DNA from: Propionibacteriaceae bacterium
GTDB lineage: Bacteria > Actinomycetota > Actinomycetes > Propionibacteriales > Propionibacteriaceae
Direction: 5' to 3'
Assembly (NCBI GenBank): GCA_016717345.1
Contig: JADKFR010000001.1
Span: 62,001-126,000, forward strand
Length of the DNA stretch: 64,000 nt
Shown here piece after piece: positions 36,557-44,937 of this stretch (the stretch's first letter is position 1; each line of letters opens with the position of its first letter). The translations under genes were made by a program, and so were the position numbers. Below the pieces are notes generated by a model. The model saw only the letters and a program-made list of their open reading frames with translations, ran no database searches and had not been told where the DNA came from.

Positions 36557-38031
36557 CGGCCCACCTCCCCTGCGTCCGCCTCACCGGCCGACTCGACCCG
36601 GACGTCGCCGCTGGTCCCCGTCGGCACAACCAGGGTGAAGGTCGCGCCCTCCCCCGGGTGGGAGGCCACCTCCACCTCGCCGCCGTGGGCTCGGGCGATC
36701 GCCCTCACGATGGTGAGGCCCAGGCCGGATCCCTCGACTCCTCTGCCCGAGTCGATCCGGGCGAAGCGCTCGAAGACCCGGTCGAGCTCCTCGGGGCGGA
36801 TCCCGACACCCTGGTCGCGCACCCACAGCCGGGCCTGCCCGTCCACCACGGCGCTCCCCAGGGCCACGACGCTGCCGGGCCGGCTGTACTTCACCGCATT
36901 CTCGGCCAACTGCAGCCAGGCCTGGGTCAAGCGTTGGGCGTCAACCGTGACCAATTGGTCGCCGGACTCCTCCAAACGCCAGGTCCGCGGTCCCAGCGCC
37001 CGAGCCTTGGCGAAGGCCTCGTCGGTCAAGTCGGACAGTTCGACCGGCATCCGGTGGACGAAATCCGGACGACGCGCCTTTGCCAACAGGATCAGATCCT
37101 CCACCAGCCGACCCATCCGGTCGGTTTCATCCAACAGCAGGGCTCGAGTTTCGTTCACCGCCTCGGGATTCTGCGAGTCCATGATCTCGAGGTGGCCCCG
37201 GGTGATCGTGATCGGAGTGCGTAGCTCGTGGCCCACATCGTCCAGGAGTTGCCGCTGGCCCGCGAACGACTCCTCCAGCCGGTCGAGCATCGCGTTGTAG
37301 TTGCGCGTCAGCTCGGCGATGTCGTCCTCCCCTCTCACCGGGAGTCTCGAACTCAGGTCGGAGGCGCTGGTTTGTCGGGTCGCTTCACGCAGCAGCCACA
37401 ACGGCCGGACGAGTTCGCCGGTCACTCGCCAACCGACAAGGCCGATCAGGAGCAGCGACCCTCCGCTCAACGCCAGGTACAGCTGCCCCAATTGTTGCAG
37501 GCCGGCCTTTTCCAGGCCGAGGGCGTGGGCGATAACGAAGATGCCGGACGAGGGCTGGCCCGCCACGCTCACCGGCACAATCGCCAAGCGAACCAGACCT
37601 ACCGAGGTATTCACATCCCGCACCGTCACGCTGCCGCTCGGTGCCGAGCCGATCGCCGCCAGGGCTGCCGGTTCATTCTCCAATTCCACCGGCCGGGCAC
37701 CGCCGGAGTAGCCGAAGAGCTGGCCGTCCAGCAGGGCGAAGAGAGACTCGTACGGTCCGGGCACGCGATACTGCATGGCCGCGACCAGCAGGTGTCCCAC
37801 GTCCGCGAAGGGGCGTCCGGTTTCCGGATCGATACCTTGGGCGTGGCGCTCAAACTCCTGGTAACCCCGCCTCAGCGAATCGTCAGCGGCACTCTCGATC
37901 CTCGCCGACTGGATGACCAGCAGGGTTCCTCCGGTCAGCGCCAAACCAAGCGCTGCCATCACCAACACCCAGAGCAAAAGACGGGACCGCACCGAACGGC
38001 TCGGGCGCACAGCGCTACGTGGTGTATTCAT
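36541..38031 (-). CDS. Sensor histidine kinase with HAMP domain
   Basis: This 496-residue kinase has two membrane segments (about 18-40 and 184-204) around an extracytoplasmic sensor of about 140 residues. HAMP follows, then HisKA with His268 in GHELRTP, and an ATPase domain (ENAVKY, DQGVGI, GSGLGLTIV). It is the first gene of the operon. The start codon is part of an 18-bp perfect palindrome that also holds the only ribosome-binding-like bases. Confidence 0.93.
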   Translation of the reverse strand: MNTPRSAVRPSRSVRSRLLLWVLVMAALGLALTGGTLLVIQSARIESAADDSLRRGYQEFERHAQGIDPETGRPFADVGHLLVAAMQYRVPGPYESLFALLDGQLFGYSGGARPVELENEPAALAAIGSAPSGSVTVRDVNTSVGLVRLAIVPVSVAGQPSSGIFVIAHALGLEKAGLQQLGQLYLALSGGSLLLIGLVGWRVTGELVRPLWLLREATRQTSASDLSSRLPVRGEDDIAELTRNYNAMLDRLEESFAGQRQLLDDVGHELRTPITITRGHLEIMDSQNPEAVNETRALLLDETDRMGRLVEDLILLAKARRPDFVHRMPVELSDLTDEAFAKARALGPRTWRLEESGDQLVTVDAQRLTQAWLQLAENAVKYSRPGSVVALGSAVVDGQARLWVRDQGVGIRPEELDRVFERFARIDSGRGVEGSGLGLTIVRAIARAHGGEVEVASHPGEGATFTLVVPTGTSGDVRVESAGEADAGEVGRWPEY

Positions 38032-38046
38032 GGGGGATCCCCCATG
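38029..38046. promoter_or_regulatory. 18-bp perfect palindrome over the kinase start
   Basis: CATGGGGGATCCCCCATG spans the kinase ATG (38031-38029, minus). On the minus strand GGGGGA is the ribosome-binding-like stretch. A transcript hairpin would hide both it and the start codon; alternatively the DNA could bind a dimeric repressor. The region lies between the kinase and the divergent gene at 38145. Confidence 0.45.
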
Positions 38047-38144
38047 GTTCTCACGTGAACGCTCCCCGCCGCCCAGTTTCTCGGAGCCGAGGTGGTGCCG
38101 GAGTAGCGTGGCCGGTGCGTGGCGCGAGAGGGATAGGGCGATTG

Positions 38145-39374
38145 ATGGATCCGGAGCAGTCGGAGGGCCCGAGGGCCGGGCTTCCCCAGCCCGGAATGCT
38201 GGCCATGCTGCGTGACGCGTTCTTCATCGGCATGATCGGTTACGGCGGGCCGACGACGCTGGATTACCTCCAGAAGATCTTCGTGTCCAAGCGGGGCTGG
38301 TTCACCGACGCGGAGTTTCTGGACGCGGTCGGCTGGGCGCAGTTGCTGCCCGGCTCCACCGGGGCAAGTGCCATGAGCTACCTGGGGTACCGGCGCTTCG
38401 GCCACGCCGGTGCTGTCGCCTTTCCCGCAGTGTTCCTGGCGCCCTCGGTCACCGCGATGCTGGTCTTGTCCTGGGCCTACTTCAGCTACGGCCAGTTGAG
38501 CTTCGTCCAGCCGTTGTTCGTCGGACTCGGCGCCCTGGTGGTGGCGTTGTTGCTGAACGCGACCTACTCGCTGGGCCGAGCAGTCTGCCGGGGCGGGACC
38601 GCCAGGATCGTGCGGGGGCTGGCGATCGCTACGGTGACGTTCATCGGCCTGCTGGTGTTCAGCATGAACGTGCTTCTCCTGATCGCGATCGCCGGGTTGC
38701 TGGGTTTCGCCAGCGCTCGGTTCGACCGGGCGATCACGACCGCCGAGGCCATCGAGGAAGCCCCGCAGGGCCCTGATCCGATGACCAAGGGAGGGGCGGG
38801 ACTGCTGCCAGCCGTTCTGGTGGCCGGGCTCGTGGTCGTCCTGCTGCTCGCCCCCGCTTCTCGGGAGCTCTTCGTGGCCTTCTTCCAGGTAGGCCTCCTG
38901 GCTTTCGGGGGCGGCTTCGCCTCCGTGGCGCTGCTGCAGCACGTGGCCGTCGATCAGACCCAGTGGCTCACCTTCACCGAGTTCCGGGACGGAATCGCCC
39001 TGGGCCAGATCACGCCCGGGCCAGTGCTGATCACCGCCACGTTCGCGGGCTATCGGGTGGGTGGGCTGGTCGGTTCGCTGGCAGCGACAGTAGGGATCTT
39101 CCTGCCGCCGGTCGTCTTGACGATGCTCCTGGCCGATCTGCACGGCAAGGTGAAGAGACTCCCATGGGTTCAGGCGGTCCTCAGCGGGCTGCAGTGCGGC
39201 TTCATCGGCCTGGTGGCGGCGATCACCGTCCGGTTCGGACTTTCCTCCCTGGGCACGTGGCAGACCTGGACCATCTTCCTCCTCGGAGCCGTCTACCTCC
39301 GGTTCTCCCAGCGCAGCCCCTTGTGGGCGATCGTTGGTGCCGTCGGGTTCTCGCTGCTGTTCATCGGCCACTGA
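38145..39374 (+). CDS. chrA: Chromate-transporter family (CHR) protein
   Basis: This 409-residue protein has two homologous membrane halves. Each opens with the CHR pattern: FFIGMIGYGGPTTLDYLQ in the first and FFQVGLLAFGGGFASVALLQ in the second. Both contain a GxxxPGP-like loop (LLPGSTGASAM and ITPGPVLITATF). ChrA exports chromate in exchange for protons, but many CHR homologues have other anion substrates. ATG at 38145 has an AGAGGGATAGGG stretch upstream. Confidence 0.88.
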   Translation: MDPEQSEGPRAGLPQPGMLAMLRDAFFIGMIGYGGPTTLDYLQKIFVSKRGWFTDAEFLDAVGWAQLLPGSTGASAMSYLGYRRFGHAGAVAFPAVFLAPSVTAMLVLSWAYFSYGQLSFVQPLFVGLGALVVALLLNATYSLGRAVCRGGTARIVRGLAIATVTFIGLLVFSMNVLLLIAIAGLLGFASARFDRAITTAEAIEEAPQGPDPMTKGGAGLLPAVLVAGLVVVLLLAPASRELFVAFFQVGLLAFGGGFASVALLQHVAVDQTQWLTFTEFRDGIALGQITPGPVLITATFAGYRVGGLVGSLAATVGIFLPPVVLTMLLADLHGKVKRLPWVQAVLSGLQCGFIGLVAAITVRFGLSSLGTWQTWTIFLLGAVYLRFSQRSPLWAIVGAVGFSLLFIGH

Positions 39375-39409
39375 CGGGGTTGCGCCCGACGGGTTGGCGT
39401 TCCTGAGCA

Positions 39410-39772
39410 TCAACGGGGTGGCTCTGCGGACGCCGGCGCTCCCGCGAGGTGGGCGCGCAGTTCGTCGCGGAACGTGGCCAGCGAGAAGCCGGGGACAACA
39501 GCTTCGATCTCCTTGAAGGCAGTGGCGGGCGTGAGGTTGCCGGCCGCCTCCGGGTCGATCAGCGTGATGATGTCGTCAACGCTGACGCCGAGACCATCGG
39601 CTGCCTGCTGGATGGTCATCCAGCCCTTGATATCGTCGACGGCAAGCCGTTGGGCCGACGCGATCTGCTCGCGACCTCCCGTCACCCACGCGCCGGCCAG
39701 GCTGGCCGTGCCCACCGACCCGAACAGGATGACCACGGTGGCCACGGGCGCCACCCACAGGGATGCCTTCAT
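39410..39772 (-). CDS. Small anchored protein paired with the NapH-like ferredoxin
   Basis: This 120-residue protein has one N-terminal membrane segment (about 8-25) and a helical domain (about 45-115) beginning IKGWMTIQQAADGLGVSVDD. Its helix-turn-helix-like repeats are also suggested by TPATAFKEIEAVVPGFSLATF. I cannot name the family. The start overlaps the stop of the polyferredoxin gene (TGATG), so the two are made together and probably form a complex at the membrane. Confidence 0.75.
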   Translation of the reverse strand: MKASLWVAPVATVVILFGSVGTASLAGAWVTGGREQIASAQRLAVDDIKGWMTIQQAADGLGVSVDDIITLIDPEAAGNLTPATAFKEIEAVVPGFSLATFRDELRAHLAGAPASAEPPR

Positions 39773-40722
39773 CACGACTCCTTCTGGACGTGCGCGGACT
39801 GTCGGCGGGTCCGGCTCTGGTCCGGTTCCGGAGACCGACTCAGCGAGGGAATCCCCAGCAGAACGGGCGCCCTGAGGGTCAGCGCACCCGGGACGGGACA
39901 GGTGGCCACACAATCCATACAGCCGATGCAGTCGCTGCTCACGAACGGCTTGGCCTTGCTGGGCTCGATCCCGACCGGGCAAGGCTTGTCGCACAGGGTG
40001 CAATCGGTGCAGGTCACGGCGGACCGGCGGAGGCGGAGCAGGCTGAACCGGCCGACGACGGCGAAGACCGCTCCCAGGGGACACAGGTAACGGCACCAGA
40101 ACCTGTCGATCACCACCGAGGCCGCGGCGACGACTCCCAGAATGAGGAGCGCGATCCAGAACCCGGAGCTTTCAGCTCCGAACAGCCAATGCAACCCGAA
40201 CAGCGTGACGTAAGGGTCGTAGTCGGCGAACCAGAGCTTGGCGGTGGTGTAGCTGAAGTAGAGGACCACGGCGAGCACCACGAAGCGTCCCCAGCGCAAG
40301 GCCCGGTCCAGGGTGCGGGGCAGCGTCACGCTCGGCAGGTTCAGCTTCCTGCGCACCCACGTCAGGGCGTCCTGGAGGGCGCCGAACGGGCAGATCCAGC
40401 CACAGAACGCGTTGCCGACCAGCAGGGTGGCGATCAGCAGCGCCAGCCCCAGGACCAGGTTGGAGGGATGGATCTTGCTGATCAGCCCACCGGTGGTGAC
40501 CCAGGTCAGGAGCGTTTCGACCGCGCCGAACGGGCAGAGGGCATCCACGGAGGCTGCGCCTGAGGATTTTTCGAGCTGGTGCCGGACGCCGGCGACCAGG
40601 ATTGCGCCGCCCACCACCAGTTGGGTGAGGCCCCGGGCGGACTTGACCCGCCTGATCTCCCGCGTCCGTCGCTGGAACCTGCTGAGCTTGGGGCGCTCTG
40701 GCGCCCGTCCCTCGATGCCCAT
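39772..40722 (-). CDS. NapH/NosR-like membrane polyferredoxin
   Basis: This 316-residue protein has about 4-5 membrane helices. Two CxxxCP motifs lie near the membrane (CGWICPFG and CRYLCPLG). Two 4Fe-4S clusters follow at the C-terminus (CTDCTLCDKPCP and CIGCMDCVATCP). Such proteins pass electrons from quinol to exported reductases or FMN-binding proteins. No nitrate or nitrous oxide reductase is nearby. Direct repeats with an 11-bp period lie 45-72 bp upstream. Confidence 0.88.
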   Translation of the reverse strand: MGIEGRAPERPKLSRFQRRTREIRRVKSARGLTQLVVGGAILVAGVRHQLEKSSGAASVDALCPFGAVETLLTWVTTGGLISKIHPSNLVLGLALLIATLLVGNAFCGWICPFGALQDALTWVRRKLNLPSVTLPRTLDRALRWGRFVVLAVVLYFSYTTAKLWFADYDPYVTLFGLHWLFGAESSGFWIALLILGVVAAASVVIDRFWCRYLCPLGAVFAVVGRFSLLRLRRSAVTCTDCTLCDKPCPVGIEPSKAKPFVSSDCIGCMDCVATCPVPGALTLRAPVLLGIPSLSRSPEPDQSRTRRQSAHVQKES

Positions 40723-40766
40723 GGTGTCCTTCCGGTGCCGGTCTGAGGAGAGCCTTTCCCAGGCAC

Positions 40767-40794
40767 GTGAAGCAACCGTGAAGCTTCGGTGAGG
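40767..40794. promoter_or_regulatory. Three GTGAAG-type repeats, 11-bp period
   Basis: GTGAAG, GTGAAG and GTGAGG begin at 40767, 40778 and 40789. On the other strand they read CTTCAC/CCTCAC, partly like the GTTCACC units of Streptomyces PHO boxes, which have the same spacing. The site lies between the ferredoxin operon (start 40722) and the divergent regulator (start 40886). Confidence 0.5.
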
Positions 40795-40885
40795 ATTGTG
40801 GGCTCCACGCCCCCGAATTCCTCACCTGCCCGAGCCGACGGACTTCGGTGGCCAGAATGGGCCTGGCCATGGAAGGGTGTCGCCC

Positions 40886-41518
40886 GTGTCCCATCGATCC
40901 GACCCAGCCTTGCTGGCCCTCCACGGCGTCCGGGTGCTCGGCGGACCGAGCGCTGCGGAGATTGCGGACCGGTTCAACCTCACCGCGAGCGACGTGCGCG
41001 GGCACCTGCTGGACGCGCAGGCCTTCGGCTGGGTCACCCGACACGACTTCTTCGGCGAAACCTGGTCGCTGACCGAGCGCGGGCGCCTCGAGAACGAGCG
41101 CCAACTCGCCGCCGAACGTGACCACAGCGGAGCCGAGGCGGTCGTTCGCGAGGCCCACCGCGCCTTCCTGCCGCTCAACCAGCGTCACGGCCTAGCCTGC
41201 ACGCACTGGCAGCTGCGTCCCTCCCGCTGGGACCCGCTGACGTTCAACGACCACACCGACCCGGTCTGGGACGATGCGGTGCTGGTCGAACTCGAGGCCA
41301 TCGACCGTGAGTTCTCTCGCCTCACAGCCACCCTCCGCCAGGTGTTGGCGCGTTTGGACGGCTATGCGGAGCGCCACCACGCCGCCCTCACCAGGGTTCG
41401 CGCCGGCGACCACCGGTGGCTCGACGCCCCCGACCGTCCGTCCTGCCAGCTGGTTTGGATCCAGTTCCATGAGGACCTGCTGGCCACTCTCCAGATCCCC
41501 CGCGGCACTGACGGCTGA
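40886..41518 (+). CDS. Winged-helix transcriptional regulator, family not clear
   Basis: This 210-residue protein begins with a winged helix (about 5-75): GPSAAEIADRFNLTASDVRGHLLD is the helix-turn-helix and ETWSLTERGRLENERQL the wing and linker, in the style of MarR/PadR-like regulators. The C-terminal 120 residues are helical with no recognised ligand domain. GTG at 40886 is preferred, with AAGGG upstream. It is divergent from the polyferredoxin operon and may control it. Confidence 0.72.
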   Translation: MSHRSDPALLALHGVRVLGGPSAAEIADRFNLTASDVRGHLLDAQAFGWVTRHDFFGETWSLTERGRLENERQLAAERDHSGAEAVVREAHRAFLPLNQRHGLACTHWQLRPSRWDPLTFNDHTDPVWDDAVLVELEAIDREFSRLTATLRQVLARLDGYAERHHAALTRVRAGDHRWLDAPDRPSCQLVWIQFHEDLLATLQIPRGTDG

Positions 41519-41601
41519 TCAGCGCGACGGGCTTGACCCCGCCATGTCGGCACCTGGACAGGTGTCGGTGACCCACGGGTGGTTCCTGCCCGAGTGTTGG
41601 A

Positions 41602-42075
41602 TCAGGCTTCCAAGGGTTGTCGTCTGACGTCGGATGACAGGTGCAACGTGAGACCGTGGCCGACCGCCTCCATGAATACCTCGTAGTGCATCCGGTCACC
41701 CTCGACGTGAAGATGGCGGACGATCCGGTCGACCTGCTTTGCGGTGGGCGTGTTCTGCACTGAGGAGTCGGTTTCGATGACGATGGCACCGTCCTCATCG
41801 GTACGGCAGGTGCCGGACCCTCGTTCGGCCTGACCGGTGGGGAGGGCGATCACCACCTCGACGGCATCCGGGGTGGGCATTCGCCAGTAGCCCGTCTCGG
41901 TGTGCCGGGGCTCACCATCCATCCAGGTCCGCTGGATGAAGTGCAGGAACGGCTTCCCGATGTCGGTGAAGCTGATCTGATCGGTATAGGTGAAGTCGGC
42001 GATGGTGGGGTAACAGCCCACGCCAGTGCCGCACCATGTACCGACCAGATGAGCCAGGCGAGGGTCAAGTCCCAT
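41602..42075 (-). CDS. Nitrobindin-like haem-binding beta-barrel protein
   Basis: This 157-residue protein has the ten-stranded FABP-like barrel seen in mycobacterial nitrobindin and human THAP4. The signature GTWCGTGVGCYPTI near the N-terminus and the C-terminal GHGLTLHLSSDVRR with the proximal haem histidine are present. Nitrobindins hold ferric haem and react with peroxynitrite and NO. ATG at 42075 fits the family start. The gene ends the conserved left flank, 67 bp before the border of the integrated element. Confidence 0.85.
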   Translation of the reverse strand: MGLDPRLAHLVGTWCGTGVGCYPTIADFTYTDQISFTDIGKPFLHFIQRTWMDGEPRHTETGYWRMPTPDAVEVVIALPTGQAERGSGTCRTDEDGAIVIETDSSVQNTPTAKQVDRIVRHLHVEGDRMHYEVFMEAVGHGLTLHLSSDVRRQPLEA

Positions 42076-42141
42076 GAGTTCACTGTCCCACAGGAATGCT
42101 GTGCAAACGTCGTGCAAGGCTGTGAAACATGCCTCTCACAA

Positions 42142-42163
42142 GGTGGAGCTAACGGGATTCGAA
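42142..42163 (+). repeat. attL: copy of the tRNA-Ala 3' end
   Basis: A 22-bp sequence starting GGTGGAGCTAACG and ending TTCGAA matches 56196-56217 exactly. After it the match to the tRNA stops (ATGTGCC instead of the T-stem), so this is a border copy and not a tRNA gene. Confidence 0.9.
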
Positions 42164-42307
42164 TGTGCCAGTTGGCCGCTTTTGCTAATCGCCCTGACAA
42201 GCTATTCTTGTGGCTGTGACTACGGGTTTCGCAACCTGAAGAATGACCCGTGGATACGGACAGAAATAGACCCATCTGGACTCTCGGTGACACTCGTTAA
42301 CGCACGG

Positions 42308-42317
42308 CAAGGGCACG
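42308..42317 (+). repeat. Arm-type repeat near attL
   Basis: CAAGGGCACG differs in one base from the TAAGGGCACG units clustered beside attR (56083-56147). It lies 145 bp inside the left border and 29 bp before the integrase start. It may be an integrase or excisionase binding site. Confidence 0.45.
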
Positions 42318-42346
42318 GGAATCCTCACGGGAAAGCGAGGACGCGC

Positions 42347-43510
42347 ATGTCGCAGGCGAATGTTGTTCCGCTGCATCGTCCTGAGGCCACGCCGGCACGG
42401 CCCGAGCAGGGGAGGCGCCGACGGCGTGGGTTCGGGACGATCCGTGCCTTGCCGTCCGGCCGGTACCAGGCGAGCTACCTGGATCGGGACGGTCAGCGGC
42501 ACTTGGCTCCTGTCACGTTCCTCACCAAGGGTGACGCCGGCGCCTGGATCGACATGCGCCACGCCGAGCTGCTGGAGTACCGCTGGAAGCCGGCGCCACC
42601 GGCCGAGCCGGAGAACATCACGTTCGCCGCGTACGCGGCCCGCTGGCTCGCCGAACGGGAGATCAAGCCGCGGACACGGAGTGAGTACCAGAGATTCCTT
42701 GACCGAAGGCTGATCCCCGCCTTCGGGAGCGCACAACTCCGCCTCATCCAGTCGTCCGACGTTCGGGACTGGTATCGATCCCTTGATCCGTCCAGGCCGA
42801 CCGAGCGCGCACATTCGTACCAGCTCCTGAGCGCCATACTCAACGGCGCGGTACTCGACGAGCTGGTGGACGTGAACCCCTGCCGCATCAAGGGCGCCGC
42901 CGTCGTGAGGCGCGCCCACAAGATCGAGCCGGCGTCGGTGGCTGAACTCGACGCCATCGCCCATGCGATGCCTGAGCGTCTGCAACTCGCGGTGTTGCTG
43001 GGCGGGTGGTTGGCGCTTCGTTACGGCGAGATCGCCGAGCTGCGACGCAAAGACGTCGACGTGCGCAGGGGAGTGGTCAGGGTGCGCCGCGGCGTGACGT
43101 GGCCGAACGGCGTCGCCACCATCGGCACCCCCAAGAGCATGGCCGGCATCAGGGACGTCCACATCCCGCCCCACCTGATCGTCACCGTGACGGACCATCT
43201 TGATCGCCACACCGGTGCGAGCCCGGACGCTCTGCTGTTCCCGGCGGCGCGAGGTGGCAACATGCACCCTCGCACCTTCGGGAAGCTCTACGACAAGGCG
43301 CGCAACGAGGTTGGGCGTCCTGACCTTCGCTTTCACGACCTGCGCCATACCGGGGCTGTGATGGCAGCGCGAGCGGGAGCCACCCTTGCGGAGTTGCAGG
43401 CGCGCTTGGGCCACTCGACTGCCACGGCAGCCATGCGCTACCAGCACGCCTCTAGCGACAGAGACGCCGAGATCGCGAAGCGGCTGTCGGCGATGGCTTC
43501 TGCGGAGTAG
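42347..43510 (+). CDS. int: Tyrosine recombinase (phage/ICE integrase)
   Basis: This 387-residue integrase has an N-terminal arm-binding region, a SAM-like core-binding domain (about 75-165) and the catalytic domain. The catalytic Arg225 lies in LALRYGEIAELRRKD. His330 and Arg333 are in HDLRHTG, a further His follows in LGHST, and the nucleophile Tyr near 365 is in MRYQHAS. GCGAGG before the ATG at 42347 supports the start. Position next to attL and direction into the element are standard for tRNA-targeting islands. Confidence 0.95.
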   Translation: MSQANVVPLHRPEATPARPEQGRRRRRGFGTIRALPSGRYQASYLDRDGQRHLAPVTFLTKGDAGAWIDMRHAELLEYRWKPAPPAEPENITFAAYAARWLAEREIKPRTRSEYQRFLDRRLIPAFGSAQLRLIQSSDVRDWYRSLDPSRPTERAHSYQLLSAILNGAVLDELVDVNPCRIKGAAVVRRAHKIEPASVAELDAIAHAMPERLQLAVLLGGWLALRYGEIAELRRKDVDVRRGVVRVRRGVTWPNGVATIGTPKSMAGIRDVHIPPHLIVTVTDHLDRHTGASPDALLFPAARGGNMHPRTFGKLYDKARNEVGRPDLRFHDLRHTGAVMAARAGATLAELQARLGHSTATAAMRYQHASSDRDAEIAKRLSAMASAE

Positions 43511-43713
43511 CCGCCCGCGCTGCCCAAACGCTCGATCATGCTGAGGTGCGCGCTCATCGTGGATATGCACGTGATACGACCGGATGTCTGCCGAGTTGAG
43601 CATGTTCGCCATCTCACCTTCCGAGTGGTGGATGGGGGCCCGCACCTGATGCTGGCGATGGCCGAATCTGAGGGCGAGGCGACGCGAACACCCGATCAGG
43701 CAAGCAGCCCCGA

Positions 43714-44262
43714 TTACGGCGCCGGGAACCTATGCTGGCCCACCCAGTCGTGTTCCAGGCCGAGTGGCTCGTGGACTCCCAGTACCGACCAACTGGAGGC
43801 TTCGTCGACGAAGATGAACGCCCGTGCTTGGCCGAATCGGTTCCGGCCGTATCGCACTCCGTTGCGCAGCAGACCGACCCCGGTCCAGAAGGCGTCCGAC
43901 ATGTCCCACTCGCCCGCGCGCTCGATTTCTCCCGCCTCCACGGTCATGCCGGGGAACTTGATCCAGATCCCGCGGTTGCCCCACATGTCGTCATCGGAAA
44001 GCCACTCGACGAGGACCTGCTCGTCGCTGAGTTTTGGGCTCGACAATGCAGCGAACTGCATATTGGGCGTTTCTCGCTCATCCTCGACGAAATCACCGCG
44101 CGGCGGGACCTCAACACAATCGGGAACCTGCTCGCGCCAGCCACTCAGCAAGGCGGCTGCGCATTCAGCCTCCGAAGCGGCCGCCATACCGGTGAGCGGC
44201 GAGGGCGGCAGTGGCCGGGCAGGCGAGCCGTAGAGCAGCGACGTCAGCCAACCCCGCGCCAT
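43714..44262 (-). CDS. Hypothetical protein of the element
   Basis: I do not recognise this 182-residue protein. It is predicted soluble, acidic and rich in Trp, with SSPKLSDEQVLVEWLSDDDMWG and an alpha/beta-like pattern. The strong GGGGAGG five bases before the ATG at 44262 supports a real gene. The 203 bp between it and the integrase stop hold no convincing gene. Confidence 0.6.
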   Translation of the reverse strand: MARGWLTSLLYGSPARPLPPSPLTGMAAASEAECAAALLSGWREQVPDCVEVPPRGDFVEDERETPNMQFAALSSPKLSDEQVLVEWLSDDDMWGNRGIWIKFPGMTVEAGEIERAGEWDMSDAFWTGVGLLRNGVRYGRNRFGQARAFIFVDEASSWSVLGVHEPLGLEHDWVGQHRFPAP

Positions 44263-44463
44263 CGTGGCCTCCCCGTTCCGAACACCCACACTCGTGAACC
44301 CAGTCTGTCGCACGGTCAAGGCACCTGGACGAAACGCACGGAACTGCCGCACCTCGCGCGGTCGATCGTGCCGAAGACTAGATGTTGTCTCAACGAGATG
44401 CCGCTGGAACTGTCAGTTCCAGACGCCGAAATCGAAGGCACTCCTGCCGACACAGACAGAGAG

Positions 44464-44937
44464 TCAGCCGAGCCACTCATCAAACTCAGTGATGTATCGG
44501 CGCGTCAGCTCGCACCTGTCCTGGCCCTCCAGATTTTCCTCAAGAGTGGTCGTCGCAGCGTTGAAAACGACGTAGCGGTTCCTGGTGCCTTGAATGAGCC
44601 CGATGCTCGACCAGTGTCCGGACGCCTGCCAAGACCAGCATGTAGCCGTGGAGGACTGATGAGTCGGGGTAACCAGCTGGTCAGCCTTTCGGTCCGCGAT
44701 CGCCTGGTAGAACCGAGTCAGCTCCGTCGACGCGAGCGGTGTCGTGAACATCCAACCGGCGCCTGCTACGGGATCGTCGTCGAAGTCCCTGCCCGACACC
44801 GAGCCCGCTGACGACGAGCCGCTGGGCAGCTCGGGTGGCTCTACGGTGGGCAACGACTCGCCGATCAAGCCGCACCCCGTCATGACCAGACCCGCCATGG
44901 CTCCAACGGCTGCGAGCCTGAGGCGCTTGACCAACAC
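44464..44937 (-). CDS. Putative lipoprotein of the element
   Basis: This 157-residue protein has a signal peptide ending in the lipobox VMTGC (Cys at about residue 22), then a Ser/Pro/Glu-rich linker. The exported domain of about 100 residues contains two cysteines (ATCWSW and DRCELT). No family is recognised. The start is GTG at 44937, with a GAGGG that is rather close. It precedes the gene at 43714 on the same strand. Confidence 0.65.
   Translation of the reverse strand: MLVKRLRLAAVGAMAGLVMTGCGLIGESLPTVEPPELPSGSSSAGSVSGRDFDDDPVAGAGWMFTTPLASTELTRFYQAIADRKADQLVTPTHQSSTATCWSWQASGHWSSIGLIQGTRNRYVVFNAATTTLEENLEGQDRCELTRRYITEFDEWLG

Noticed and set aside
42142..42163. A second tRNA-Ala gene at the left border
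   Set aside because: Only the 22-bp 3' end is present; the rest of the cloverleaf is missing. It is the att copy.
42185..43645. Long minus-strand frame across the integrase
   Set aside because: It is antisense to an integrase with all catalytic residues, and its product is Arg/Gln/His-rich noise.
43511..43713. Possible small gene after the integrase
   Set aside because: Short frames exist on both strands but none has a ribosome-binding site, a domain or good codon bias.
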